64,000 nt of DNA from Antedon mediterranea (GCF_964355755.1 NC_092674.1:14887001-14951000), one strand, 5' to 3'; counted from the stretch's first letter, positions 45,571-56,688 are shown. Translations and numbers: made by a program. The notes: generated by a model not told the origin, from the sequence alone.

Positions 45571-46240
45571 AGAGATCGTTTGTCGGGAGACAGGTGTAAA
45601 GGAAGATCGAGATTATTAAGATCCTAAAGCTGAGGTTTGGACCAGGGGAGCGTGTACAGTACAAAGCTGCATGAGAGAGGAACACTCGCAGATTTCAGTA
45701 GTACCCTAATCAGACTGTATGATCTGATGGAAGCAGCTGCTAGTGGAGAAGAGAAAGCGGCGCTGACAAAGCTAAAAGATAGCACTTTAAAAGAAAGATT
45801 GGGATAAGAGTATTCAGAGGGAGTTGAGGAGAATTATAATTGCAAGTATAGACAAATCGTTTTTTAAATATGAGAGAAGAAGTGATGACTATTCCAAGAC
45901 CAAAGTGTTCAGTCTGTAAAAGTAAGAGAGGTTTCGAAGTTAAACCAGTATCAAGGAGAAGACAACATTCTAAAGTTAAAAAGGGAACTCAATTGAAGGA
46001 AATGGTCCAGGATACTTTAAAAGGTGGTAAAAGTGAAAGGAGAGAAAAGACATGTTACAACTGTGGGAGGAAAGTGCATGTAAAAAGAGATTGTGGTGTC
46101 CAACGAAGTGTCACAAATGTGGGAAGAAACCTGGCCATATGCAGAAGGTTGCCCACAGAGAAAACAAGTAGACAGTATAGAACTTCCTGCACCACAACCA
46201 TCAGAAGCAGCAACAACTGCATCAACTGTGACATTTTAGT
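45571..46240 (+). pseudogene. LTR-retrotransposon Gag remnant with CCHC knuckle
   Basis: Broken frames read LKLRFGPGERVQYKAA, ADFSSTLIRLYDLMEAA and ALTKLKDSTLKERLG (the end of a Gag capsid as in many Ty3/gypsy elements), then from 45870 a frame with CSVCKSKRGF and the zinc knuckle CYNCGRKVHVKRDC (C-x2-C-x4-H-x4-C). A second knuckle (CHKCGKKPGHMQKV) follows out of frame with its last Cys lost. No protease or RT follows, so it is a fragment. Confidence 0.7.
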
Positions 46241-46299
46241 GTTGAGATAGTATCGAATTTTTCACAGTTGGCAGATAATGATGTTTTAAGAAGCTTAAA

Positions 46300-46430
46300 G
46301 CGTACGACTGAATGGCGAACCTTCTAAGTCGCAAAAAACCACTTGCGGGGTTACGCAAGGAACTATATTAGGAACAATACTTTTCCAGGTAATGGTAAAC
46401 GATTCAATCTGTGCATGTGATAAGGCCAAA
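46300..46430 (+). pseudogene. Short reverse-transcriptase fragment
   Basis: A stretch reads KTTCGVTQGTILGTILFQ followed by VMVNDSICACDKAKK, the RT block GVPQGT.LGP.LF...IND of non-LTR elements. Only this piece is preserved. Confidence 0.6.
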
Positions 46431-46734
46431 AAAATAGTTTGTTTGCCCTCCATGTCCGAAAATTGTTAGGGAGGGGCGGGTAGAAAAATGTTTTTTTTTT
46501 AATGTTACTGAAAATTGTATCTTTCGCAATTTTTCTGTGTATTTATCCGAATTTTTAGAATATATTAAAGTATTTATTTTTCACAGTACAGTACAAAACT
46601 ATTTTAATCTTTGTGCCTTTTGTGCGACTTTGGATTTTCTTTTCCATCATAATGTGATTAATAATATTAGTTTCTATTTTTTAAATTTGTAAATATTTAA
46701 GAATTTGTAATTATTAATTTTGTCTTTTCCCCAG

Positions 46735-47301
46735 TTGTTGTTGTCGTCGCCCAGGACACTGATATTTTGATTTTGCTCTGCTATCATAGATCTATCGACT
46801 GTACTAACTTGTATGTTCAAGCAGACTTTGATTGTCTTTACGACATCTCTACCATAGACATCGGTGACCGCGAGGAGTTCCTCTTCAAGTATGGCTGGTC
46901 TGGAAATGACACTGTTTCATGCATTCATGGACATACCAAATGTGCTCTTTACAAATCCAAATTTCCTGCCAGTGTCATCACAACATTTACATGTACCACT
47001 TCACCTGTCTTCCAAATTAGAACAACCAACGGAAAATGCAACCGCTCAACATTCCCTACGTGTTCAAGTTGGGATATGGAGGCATCTGAACACCACGGTT
47101 CTTGAACCCAAAGGAAGAGGATGGAAATTAGACTCCAACAGAAAACTGAAACCTAAGATGCTCTCTTGTGGTATTGCGCCAGACAACCTTCTCAAAAGAA
47201 TCTGCTGCAATTGCAAGGAAGGCGAAAGGCAATGCCAAACCATGAGATGCAGCTGCAAAGTTTTGGGGATTTTTGTTAATTTAAAAAAAAACAATAACTA
47301 A
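46735..47301 (+). pseudogene. Unclassified mobile polyprotein family, C-terminal part
   Basis: VVVVAQDTDILILLCYH (DTD block of the XPG/PIN-like part) begins at about 46735. After a frameshift the frame 46864-47301 has MDIPNVLFTNPN, EPKGRGWKLD, GIAPDNLLKRICCNCKEGER and CQTMRCSCKVLGIFV, the Cys-rich tail typical of this family (ICNCK..C....CSC...GL.CS..C). Together with the pieces at 32485-35725 and 63040-63510 this shows several copies in one window. Function unknown; the DTD signature suggests a nuclease-like fold (inference). Confidence 0.62.
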
Positions 47302-47924
47302 TAATAGCATGTTCATGATAGAATAAATACTTTTGACCTTTGACCTCATTTTTTAAGTTGTTTGTTTTTGTTCCAACTTTTCTTCTTTTTTTTCCCTGCA
47401 TATTTTAACATCAATATACCATTATATGTAGACTTGCCCCAAGTCTGTATTGTTTTTTTAAATATGTATTTGTTTTTATTTCGACCGCGATTTGTTGTCT
47501 GAAAATACAGACTTGTGAAACACGTATAGAAATCTATTTGCAGACCGCAAACATCCGATAAGAATGACGTAGGTTATCATACCGTATTTGGCTATATGGG
47601 GCGGGCGGTATGTAAATATGGATTTCGAATCAACCAATGATCATTTTGTTTCAAAATGAAAAAGATCGAGTAGTAGGCCTGGCCTACGTCCAGTGCTGAA
47701 TGTACGATCGAGACTGTTGAAATATGAAATCGTGTTGCCAAGTTGTTTTGTTTATTAATTGTTTGAGGGCGTATAACATGTAAGGTGTTAGCAGTTTCTC
47801 TCTCGTCAATACTTGTACATACTTTAAGGATCCATTAATATTTAAACTATTTTGGTGTACTAAAAACGTCTCTACAAGTGTTTTAAAAGTGGAGGTTGAA
47901 GTGTTGGTCAGTAATTTTTAAATT
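47302..47924. other. 5' region of the LINE
   Basis: Non-coding. Includes CTTTTGACCTTTGACCTC (47331-47348), shared with other repeats here. The last 250 bp or so may be the 5' untranslated region of the LINE whose ORF1 starts at 47925. Confidence 0.4.
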
Positions 47925-48518
47925 ATGAGTGGAAAAAAAGGAGCAAAATCTGTAAGCAACCATCGCCGGTGCCACAACCAAGTGCTAAGCCGCTTTCAAA
48001 GGGCCCGGAAGCTGCCACGCCCAAATCTGATGAGGAATTCAGGGCAGAAGTTATGGGTAAGCTATAAGATCATTGATTATATAGAAGGATTAAACAAACG
48101 AGTTGATGCTCTGGAGTTAAAACTTTTAGAAGTTGAAGAAGACATCGTTCAAAACAACTCTAGTTGCAGAACTTTAATTGAAAAATTAAAAGGATCGTTT
48201 CAAACAGAGGTAGGATTAATAAAAAGTAACCATGTAGTGATGTTTGATGAGCTAAATAAAACAATCAAGGCTCAGAAAAGTGAAATATTCACTTTACAGA
48301 AGCATTTATTGCAGCTTGAACGCCATTCTCGATCGTATAATGTGCGTATCGGTGGTATACCTGAAGTTCCAGGCGAAAGCCCAATTGATAAAGTAAGAGA
48401 AATTCTTACTAAAAAGCTCAATCTACCCCATGTTTTAATTGAAAATGCACACAGAATAGGACGAAGGCTTACAAAGAAGGACATAAAACTGTTTTTCGTA
48501 ATGGAAACTGGTACGTAG
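47925..48518 (+). CDS. LINE ORF1 protein
   Basis: ATG at 47925 opens 197 codons. The N-terminal part is basic; residues ~60-130 form a coiled coil (leucine-spaced VDALELKLLEVEEDIV ... TLQKHLLQLERHSR), then the RNA-binding part begins with YNVRIGGIPEVPGES and VLIENAHRIGR. After HRIG the frame runs off, so the C-terminal third is lost (compare the fuller piece at 30478-30864). ORF1 proteins coat LINE RNA as trimers. The retained long frame suggests moderate age. Confidence 0.8.
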   Translation: MSGKKGAKSVSNHRRCHNQVLSRFQRARKLPRPNLMRNSGQKLWVSYKIIDYIEGLNKRVDALELKLLEVEEDIVQNNSSCRTLIEKLKGSFQTEVGLIKSNHVVMFDELNKTIKAQKSEIFTLQKHLLQLERHSRSYNVRIGGIPEVPGESPIDKVREILTKKLNLPHVLIENAHRIGRRLTKKDIKLFFVMETGT

Positions 48519-48779
48519 ATGGAAAAATGTATTCTACGTAAAATATAACATTTTACAACTTTTTCCACCATAGAACTTTTGAATGGATCGATCTACATAA
48601 TGACTGACGAGAAATCTGCTGTTTTTGTTACACGAAGAAGAACACTATATTTGGACAGTAGTTGGGTAATATTAAACATTACACATTCTCTCTTTTATTT
48701 ATAATATTTATATTCCTTTTCTTATCACTGTAAACTTACTTACTCCCGCCGAACTTTTAGACAGCTATGGCTCCCGGTT

Positions 48780-49413
48780 TGCTCAAAAGTCTACATTTTC
48801 TATATCAAGTCTTAATGTCGATCTTTAAATCATCAACTTAATGAAACGACCTTACTATATGAAACAGTACTTAAAAATAAGTTTAAATTTATTGGATTAA
48901 CTGAGATTTGGAACATTGATGATAAAGACAGTTCGGTAGAAGTGGTGGCGTTGCTGCCTATATCCATAGTTCAGTTAAGTATAGACGTCTTGATATAAAT
49001 ATTTGTAACTCTGAATCATTGTGGTTTGAAGTATGTGATGGGGGTAAAATGTACGTGATAGGGGTAATTTATCGAAATGTTAATTCCAACATAAATGAAT
49101 TTAGAGAAGACCTCTTATCTTAGATACCTTAAAACAAATGAAAGTCAACAAAAAACAATGTATACTAATGGGCGATTTCAATATAAATCTTTTTAATGTT
49201 AACAACACTGATATAAACTCATATTTAACGGCTATTGAATGTTTAAATATGACTCAGTTAATAGAATCGACAACCTGTCTTGCATCTAACACCCTAATTG
49301 ACCACATATATAGTAAAATTATTTGTAATAGTATAATTATATCTGGGACGATGTCGTGTGACATATCCGATCATCTACCAATATTTGCAATTTTTGAAAA
49401 TATGATTTTTTAA
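48780..49413 (+). pseudogene. LINE endonuclease (APE-type) domain
   Basis: Broken frames give SLNVDL, LTEIWNIDDKD (E of the T-E-W block), SLWFEVCDGGKMYVIGVIYR, then CILMGDFNINLF (GDFN catalytic block) and CDISDHLPIFAIF (SDH). All main APE-like endonuclease landmarks remain, but at least three frameshifts separate them. Confidence 0.82.
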
Positions 49414-49854
49414 ATGATTTATCTAACATGTCATGGGAATCGGTTTATTTATGCAATGATACAAACTTGGCCTACGATAGATTTGATACTAAATTCATTA
49501 AATCATGTAAATAAGAAAAAACCATGGATCACCCGAAATATTAAAAAATCTATTAATAAAAAAAACAAGATGTACCAGAAACTAATTAAAAGTAAATTTG
49601 ATAATTCTGATTTTATGAAATATAAAAAATACCGAAATACGCTTACAAAGGTGTTAAGAACTGCAAAAAGAAATTATTATTCACATATGTTTTCAGCTAA
49701 CGCAACAAATTCAGTAAAAACGTGGAAGATAATAAATGATGTACTTGGTAAAAATAAATTAAAATCTGTTAATGCTATTCCTGAAAAAATAATTCGTAAT
49801 AATAATGATGGGACAACATTAATAGTAGATAATCCGGATGTCATATTATTTATG

Positions 49855-50278
49855 TTGAGATTCTCTGTGTTTAGGGAAGGATGCTTTAGACCAGGTCCGC
49901 CTTATATTATTAGCCAATCAAAATCGTATAATTTTTGGAGGGAAAATGTTATCCTCCTCTGAAGCCTAAAATTTGCATATCCAGTATAAAAGTGGAATGT
50001 AATAGATATTAAGGGAGAAGAGAGAATAAGATCAGAGTAGATAAACGAGAAGAGAGAATAAGATCAGAGTAGATAAACGGAAAGATGATAAAGAAAATAA
50101 TAATGCTTGACTGGTAGTGGTAGAAAGATGTATTAATTGAGTTACAAGGAATAAAAGTTCTAGTTGAGTTAAATATACTTTTTGTATGTGTTATCATTCA
50201 GTGACAGCTGTGTACGTCGCGTGGAAATATATACGCCTGAGAAAGCTCGGAACCAACTAATATATTCACTACACCGGA
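49855..50278. mobile_element. LTR-like insertion in the LINE (~420 bp)
   Basis: Begins near TGTTGAGATTCTCTGTG and ends near GCTCGGAACCAACT. It contains a TATA-like CAGTATAAAAG (49982-49992), an AATAAAAG polyadenylation-like word (50150), and a 33-bp tandem pair (50017-50080, GAGAGAATAAGATCAGAGT). The size and signals fit a solo LTR, but borders and a target duplication are not certain. Confidence 0.45.
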
Positions 50279-50279
50279 C

Positions 50280-51058
50280 GAAATTGCTAATGTATTTAAT
50301 GATTATTTTGTTTGCGTAGCCGATCAACTTGCAAACGAAATTCCCCCCTCACAAAAATGTTTTTCTCAGTATCTGGCCAATTCCTTACCAAATTCTTTTT
50401 TTCTTGAACCTATCACTGTTAATGAGGTATTTAATTTAATTTGTAAAATCGACCAAAATAAAGCAACTGGATCAGATGATCTACCAGCAAAATTAATTTC
50501 AATTGCAGCATTACATATTTCAAATCCCTTGTGTTATATATTTAATTTATCATTTAATAACTGTATATTTCCAAATCTGTTAAAGTGTGCTCGAGTTCAA
50601 CCAGTCTTTAAAAAGGGGTCAAAAGAAATACCTGGAAATTTCCGTCCTATCTCAATTTTACCAGTTCTCAGCAAAATACTTGAAAGGTTGTTTTGTGACA
50701 GGTTAACAAGATTTTTTGAGAAATTTAATTTATTTTATTTTCATCAATATGGGTTTCGAAAACGTCATAGTACTAAGTTATCATTAATCAATTTAGTTAA
50801 CACTTTGCTTTCTGATATTGATAAGGGTAACGTGTCACTTGGTATTTTCGTAGACTTCAGCAATACAAAGCGTTTGATACTATTAATCACAAAATTTTAA
50901 TTTCAAAATTATTTAATTATGGTATTCGAGGAAAAGCATTGTCATGGATAACCGATTATTTAAAGAATAGATCTCAATATGTATCATTTCATAATAGCCA
51001 TTCTCAAACTAGGGAAATACCTCATGGAGTCCCACAAGGCTCGGTGCTAGGTCAACCT
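50280..51058 (+). pseudogene. LINE reverse transcriptase, first part
   Basis: Reads TPDEIANVFNDYFVCVADQL, KIDQNKATGSDDLPAKLI, FKKGSKEIPGNFRPISILPV, QYGFRKRHSTKLSLI, and after a frameshift the motif after A (INHKILISKLFNYGIRG) and HGVPQGSVLGQP. Motif A shows VDFSNTKR where AFD is usual, because of the frame change at about 50868. Confidence 0.88.
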
Positions 51059-51238
51059 ATACTATACTATCGGAATCTGACCGTTTCATTAAATTGGGTG
51101 TGATTAGGCCTAAACATATAATAATTTATTAAAAAGGTACAATAAAAACAAATGCATCAGAGGCGTAAAGAACCCACGGTCAATATCATGTAAAATGTAT
51201 ATGGTATAAGCACTGTGGAAGGGGTCATTATTATTAAA

Positions 51239-51518
51239 CTGGAAAATTCGGCTTATCAACAAATAAATACTTTCGTTTAAAATGTAAAATAAGACTGCAA
51301 AATTGGGCTTATCAACAAATAAATACTTTCGTTCAAAATGTAAAATAAGACTGCACAATTGGGCTTATCAACAAATAAAATACTTTTTTTTCAAAATGTA
51401 AAATTAAGACTGGAAAATTGGGCTTATAAACAAATAAATACTTTTTTTCAAAATGTGAAATTAAGACTGGAAAATTGGGCTTATAAACAAAAAAATACTT
51501 CCGTTCAAAATGTAAGAA
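51239..51518. repeat. Minisatellite, five 56-58-bp units
   Basis: Units of the type AAAATTGGGCTTATCAACAA followed by ATAAATACTTTCGTTCAAAA begin at about 51241, 51297, 51353, 51411 and 51468. Confidence 0.9.
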
Positions 51519-51544
51519 AACATTTTTTTTTTAAATATAATCCT

Positions 51545-51700
51545 TAAGCTCTGTCTATACTATCAAACTAAATATGATGTGCCCATACTATATAGACATG
51601 ACGATGTCATATCACTACGATAATCGGGCATATCACTACCATATTTGGGCACATCACACTTTTTTTGTTGAACTAGTTGGGACAGTGTAGACACAGAACT
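51545..51700. mobile_element. Small MITE
   Basis: Left end AGCTCTGTCTATACTATCAA and right end TTGGGACAGTGTAGACACAG are imperfect inverted repeats about 25 bp long; the interior has mirrored GGGCACAT/ATGTGCCC words. Target duplication not certain. Confidence 0.6.
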
Positions 51701-52105
51701 ATGTGATCGAAACATAAGTCGGAATTGGACTGACGCGATTGATTTAATTGGATATTTTTATTAATGTAATGATTCATTAAAAACTATAAATACCGATACG
51801 CGTTTGATATTGATCAATGGTACAAAAAACCCTGAGAAATAATGTTATAACGCGATTTGGTGATAGCTTAGCAATAATACAACCCATATACTTATAAATA
51901 CCTATTACAAATCCATTCATATAACTTTTCATCGCGAACCGAAAATGTATAAATGTTATTCTACAGACAGTAATTATATATTCAAAAGCCATATTATTAT
52001 TATTATCAATACCTAAATGCGATAGTAATAACCACATACATTATTCCCAATACAAGTTTGTGCGTTCAAAAAGTTACGCGGCGTTTTTTGTAAGAAATAT
52101 TTCTT

Positions 52106-52220
52106 GTTTTAATTTATATTAATGATATGCCAAATTCAAAAGATTATTTTGATTTTCGTTAATATTTGCCGATGACTCCAACCTATTTCATTCATTTTCA
52201 TCAGATAAAATAGACCTTAA
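52106..52220 (+). pseudogene. LINE RT, catalytic FADD part
   Basis: Reads VLIYINDMPNSKDYFDF, then after one frameshift IFADDSNLFHSFSSDKIDL. FADD is RT motif C. The TTAA-flanked element interrupts directly afterwards. Confidence 0.85.
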
Positions 52221-53712
52221 AGGGGGGTTCCGGGTTTAAAATGAATAATAAAAAATGTAAAATATATTTGTTTGTCTCTTGAACGGTAAAAGTTTCAATT
52301 TATATAAGCGCCCAGTGAAGCAGAACGAAGGCTGTGAAATGAGGCCAGATTACAAGTGCAGCTACGGCAAAATCACACTGTGGTTACAGAATAGGAAATT
52401 TGTGAAATGGTCAATTAGATAAGTTTGCACTTTACGTTTGCCGATTTTCGCACTGACTTCAAAATCAATGAAGCGTAACGTATACATTCCTGCTGAGCGA
52501 GGAGAGTGAGACGACGATACACGTGGTCTCTCTGCCCATGCCTGTCATCGTCACGTGATAAGCAGATACAGTATACAATACCAAACTGGTCGGGTCGAGT
52601 ATACCCCGTCTATAATCACAACATGAACGATGTACAGTATTTGATTGAAGGTCGACTCGACCTACCGGAATGGTATAGATAATATAGCTCGAATGAGAGA
52701 GTTGGAATATTTGTAAACACAAGTACTGCTAATTTTAACAAGTGTAGCTTATAGTAAAAAGGCCTGGTAGTATCAATTCGCATAGGGTCTACTACACTAG
52801 CTAGCTCAATTTTTAACTGGGCCGGATCGGCTAGGTCTCCTTCCTACTACCGGTCTACTTGCTTGATGCAGTATCCGCTTTTTTGGAGAGTAAACTAGGC
52901 CTATTTTAGGCCTACTTATTAGACGATCGGTACACCATACGTGCGGACGGCGATCGGACCTTGTTTTGCCTCAATATTTACAGCCGATTTTTGTAGAACG
53001 TTTTAGGTTTAGATTGTTTAGGAGTTTGGTTGATAGGATGGGTTTGGAATCCACTGAGTTTTGTTATTTATGGGCCAATCGTTTAGTAATAGGCTAGCTA
53101 GGCCCATGAATGATGGCCCCAATTTTTTAACGTAGCCATCGTGGCATGGAATCCCTAGTCAGAATTGGCTCTCACCCATGAATAAAATGATTTAGGCTAG
53201 GCCTAGCCTAGTACGTGAAGCCGATATACGATCTGTACTATTCGAGGTATAAAAATAGTATAATTTATGACTCCGTAATCTGTACTAAATCTTGTATTTC
53301 ATTAAATGTCAAATAAATAAATGCTACTACTGTTATTATTACACTAGCTTAGAAAATCTACAAAAAATGTATTTCACAATGATCGGGTCATGGAGGTATA
53401 TTTTATTTTATACCTCCATGATCGGGTGTTCGTCGTTTGTTTGACAGGGGAGAGAGAACACAACATGCTTGACGTCGCGAGTTTGGAATCCACTGATGAC
53501 GTGATTTTGTGAATATCTCATGAATATTAATGAGCTTCCCTAAGCTGCTGAAAAACAGACTTTCCATGAATTTACCCTAAAATGTATATGAAATTAAATT
53601 TTTTTAATTTCTCGTTATTACTTCTTCATTCTGACATGTCTATATTGTTATAATATTTTTTATTTAATAAATAAACGATATTTAAAAGCAATTTTAAACC
53701 CAGAATCCCCCT
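52221..53712. mobile_element. TTAA-flanked Kolobok/T2-like element (1492 bp)
   Basis: Ends AGGGGGGTTCCGGGTTTAAA and, inverted, AGGGGGATTCTGGGTTTAAA; target duplication TTAA at 52217-52220 and 53713-53716. The joint TTAAAGG form is like T2/Kolobok-type MITEs (known from frogs). With one TTAA left, the RT frame continues across without a break. No transposase is seen. Inside are a TAGGCCTAG tract (52780-53230), a hairpin CATGGAGGTATA/TATACCTCCATG (53389-53420), and two copies of GTTTGGAATCCACTGA (53042, 53483). Confidence 0.9.
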
Positions 53713-54208
53713 TTAATATAGCAAATGAACATTTATATAAAGTATGTGAATGGTGTATTGTAAATAAATTAACAATCAACTATAACAAAACTAATTATAT
53801 TTTATTTCACAATAAGGGCAAAATTATTAATAAGATAGGCTCACTTTTTGTTAACGATAAAGTAATTAATGAGGCTGAAACTGTGTCACTTGATAAGAAT
53901 CTTACATGGAAAACTCATCTCAACAATTTATGTAAAACATTACGTACAAAAATAGGTATTTTTTATAAGTTAAGGTATTTTCTTCCTCAAAGTATATTAA
54001 TGTTAATTTATAAATCATTTATTTTACCACTAATTACCTATGGTATTGAAGTATGGGGAAGTACACATTTAAGTTACTTAAACCAAGTTCTACTTATTCA
54101 AAAGATGTTCGTTCGCTGTGTTACGTTTTCTGATTTTAGAGCACATTCTATACCTTTGTTTAAGCAATTTTTGATTTTAGATGTGTTTAAATTACCTGTT
54201 AGAAGTGA
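53713..54208 (+). pseudogene. LINE RT, thumb and end
   Basis: Reads NIANEHLYKVCEWCIVNKLT, NKTNYILFHNKG, ETVSLDKNLTWKTHLN, KLRYFLPQSILMLIYKSFIL and YGIEVWG, QVLLIQKMFVRCVTF. The LINE-specific L.....K......I. pattern ends abruptly at 54208, where a GC-rich unrelated block starts. Confidence 0.87.
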
Positions 54209-54800
54209 GACGGCCGGCCGGGGCGGACCCCTCTGGGATTCACCCAGAGGTTTTCAAGAAATAACTCAGAGAGGGCGCATGTCACAACAACATCACGTGA
54301 CTATGCCATGATCAGTGTCGGCAAACCACGAAACGTTTATTTTTCACCTTCATGAAAAACGAAAATTTGATTTCAAAAATATTTTGGGAAGGAGATGAAT
54401 TTTTTCAAATTTTACATTATATGTTGCTGAAATATCAATCATATGCCATTTTATGTAGAAAATTTGACTTTTTTACCTTTGACCTCATTTTTAGTGGTCA
54501 AGATTTAATCCAAAGACATGACTTCTATTTTAAGTGTTCTTCCTTTTGTAATTCTGCACATTTTGACACCAATTTTACCTAGATACCATATTCTGGTGAC
54601 GAAATATGATTCATACAAGAATTATAGCAATTGGCAACGGTCAATGACCTCTGACCTCCAATAAAACATTTTCCCTAGCCCCTATCTTTCCTTCTTTTTT
54701 TTGGTAGTTGTCCATACCCATACCTACCAAAATCAGTTGAAATTAGCTTCTTTTAAATTTTTTCACAGATTTGCTCAATATATGGCTAATTTAGGGATAC
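54209..54800. other. Repeat-derived block after the LINE
   Basis: Starts with GC-rich CGGCCGGCCGGGGCGGAC and a hairpin CCTCTGGG/CCCAGAGG (54230-54250). Further on, TTACCTTTGACCTCATTTTT (54474-54493) matches the repeat family at 24815-25740. No gene. Confidence 0.5.
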
Positions 54801-55110
54801 TACATGTAACCATCTTAAACAAATTTATATGAGTCATATTAGGCCTATAACAGAATATGCATGTCCTGTCTGGCATTTTAGAAACCGTGAAAATCTCAGC
54901 GAGTTTTTCTGCAGAACGAAAAGATACAGAAATTCTTGCCTCCCAATTTGCTACTTGCCGTTTTCCTGGCTTTGGTTTTGATTTGGTTTTTGCATTGATT
55001 ACCGTTTTTGATTTGAGTAGTAATAACGATAATAATAACATTGTGATAATAATACAGTAGTAATAATAATGTTTAATGTTTTAGCAAATGGTAACGTCCT
55101 GTTTTGTGTA
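54801..55110 (+). mobile_element. LINE RT end fragment (different copy)
   Basis: At 54820-54880 the frame reads MSHIRPITEYACPVWH, and in another frame SEFFCRTKRYRNSCLP, end blocks of CR1-like RTs (IRP.LEYA.PVWH; F..R..RY..S..P). A frame 54857-55060 overlaps but is not the real one. Confidence 0.65.
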
Positions 55111-55274
55111 CAGGTTTATAGTTTTTAGCTATGATATATTTTAATTTTAATGTTTTTAACGGTTTGATGTTTAGAGTTTATAATGTTTTTAACTGTTTTT
55201 ATTATTGTGCAATTTGTATATGTAATTTACTCTCAATTAAATGTTTTATATTGCAATGAGTAGAATGAATAAAA

Positions 55275-55374
55275 CCAGAAATGAAGCTTACTGATAGCAG
55301 ACAGTCTGACGGCAAAGTTGAATATTGGTGGGAGAGAATTCGGGTGTATTTTGGATACTGGAGCTGAGACCAGT
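55275..55374 (+). pseudogene. Retrotransposon aspartic protease fragment
   Basis: A short open stretch reads ADSLTAKLNIGGREFGCILD then TGAETSPI and a stop. LDTGAE is the catalytic block of retroviral-type proteases. Nothing else of the element was found in the flanks. Confidence 0.65.
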
Positions 55375-55389
55375 CCTATTTAATTAGTA

Positions 55390-56016
55390 AGCGTTATATG
55401 GGCACCAGTCGTGCAGGTTATGAATATTAATGAGGAGGTACTATTTGAATATTCATTTATCAAAACCCAGCAGACCAAGACGATTCAGTCAGGTTATCTC
55501 ATTAGCCTAGACGGAAAATATACAGCAGTAATTTTATTGTGGCAGGTTATTACTATTATGTAATTTTTTTTTCTACCCGGCCTGCAGCTTCTCGATTCCG
55601 TAGGCTTTCAGTTACTAATAAATTCTAGACTATGGGACAGTTAACTATTATGTAACTATATAATCAGCATAATGATGGTTTAGGGTTTTAACTAGTAATT
55701 TTCATTGATGAAATTACGAAATATTGAATCCATAATTTACGATGGCGTGTATTTATGTAAAACAAATATAAATGACCCACCAATTGTTTTCACATTCAGA
55801 ACTGCAGATATAGGACACATAAATATGTTACTTCGTACAAGAATGGTGCCCATATAAACTATATTATGAGATATATGTACACATTATTAAATGCACGGCT
55901 GGTGGCTATCTGCAGCACTGGTGCCCATATTAACTCTTTAACATTAGATAGATATAAACATGCAGGGCTGGTGCCCATCTGCAGTACTGGTGCCCGTATT
56001 AGATAGATATATAACT
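55390..56016. other. Direct-repeat region
   Basis: Copies of GGTGCCCATATTA and CATCTGCAG.ACTGGTGCCC occur around 55844, 55908-55935, 55968-55995; each about 60-70 bp apart. Non-coding as far as can be seen. Confidence 0.5.
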
Positions 56017-56403
56017 ATGCGTGACGGTTGCCAACACTGCGCAGCACTGGCGCCCATTTACAGACGTGTTGAATATTCATTATTGGAACCTGATACAGCG
56101 ATTCGCGGGAAATGTGCAAATTGTTTGCCATTGTGGGCAAAATTTCTTAATTCTCCGTCTGAAAACTATTTAAAATGGTGGGTTTGTGGTTTATCAGATT
56201 GTGAAGAGCTACGAAACGTATTCGAAAATGCGAAGTCATTACATTTCGTTGGAAACAAGAAGGGAGACTTCGGAAAAATAAAGTTTTCTCCGCTTCCGTC
56301 TCAGGCCAATGCCTATTGTACCACCAACGGCGTAGAAGAGCAGGAGGACAACGTTGAAATTGACAAAATTGGTCTTATCAATACCTCATATGCACCAGGT
56401 TAG
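56017..56403 (+). CDS. Cys-containing open frame, unrecognised exon
   Basis: The frame is open from 55960; the ATG at 56017 starts past the repeat and gives 128 codons. It carries CQHC, CANC and CGLSDC pairs, WW in YLKWWVCGL, and an acidic end (EEQEDNVEIDK), and ends at TAG beside a donor-like CACCAG|GTTAGC. It is less AT-rich than its surroundings, and reads like protein rather than chance. I do not recognise a family; a zinc-binding domain is possible. Host exon or TE exon cannot be told apart here. Confidence 0.45.
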   Translation: MRDGCQHCAALAPIYRRVEYSLLEPDTAIRGKCANCLPLWAKFLNSPSENYLKWWVCGLSDCEELRNVFENAKSLHFVGNKKGDFGKIKFSPLPSQANAYCTTNGVEEQEDNVEIDKIGLINTSYAPG

Positions 56404-56688
56404 CCTAGCCCCTTTATATCATGTTGGGATATATTTCGACACTTTGAAGAGCATTTTGATTTATTTACTAGATAATAATAATACAGTATATTAAAAATGT
56501 GAGTTGATATATGGACATCTAAAAAATGGAATAAGAGAATAGGCCTAAATTATATAGTCAATGGTGATTTTATGTTGTTCTTTTAAAAATGACATGGCTA
56601 TTCCAAAGAATTATGTTATTATGGAAAAATGCAATACTAAATAGATTTTCTTTATAAACAGACCAATCCAGACTTCAATCATACTTAA

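Larger units (their letters stand above)
51059..52105. mobile_element. Insertion of unknown class within the RT
   Basis: It separates VLGQP from VLIYINDMPNS. It contains a 56-58-bp tandem repeat (51239-51518), a small MITE (51545-51700), and AT-rich DNA. Its right end, GCGTTTTTTGTAAGAAATAT plus TTCTTG, recurs at 42176. Class not identified. Confidence 0.6.
47925..54208 (+). mobile_element. LINE with ORF1 and EN-RT, split by three younger insertions
   Basis: Collinear parts: ORF1 47925-48518; endonuclease about 48780-49413; linker 49414-49850; RT 50280-51058, 52106-52220 and 53713-54208. Insertions: 49855-50278, 51059-52105 and 52221-53712. The RT pieces join in the right order: FRPISILPVLSKILERL, YGFRKRHSTKLSLI, then motif A remains, GVPQGSVLG, then FADDSNLFHS, then LTINYNKTNYILFH, LITYGIEVWG. 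It belongs to a CR1/Jockey-like group (inference). Several frameshifts; inactive. The 3' end is lost at 54208. Confidence 0.88.

Noticed and set aside
52465-52722. 85-codon minus-strand frame in the TTAA element
   Set aside because: No transposase motif and no conservation evidence; chance frame in a GC-richer stretch.
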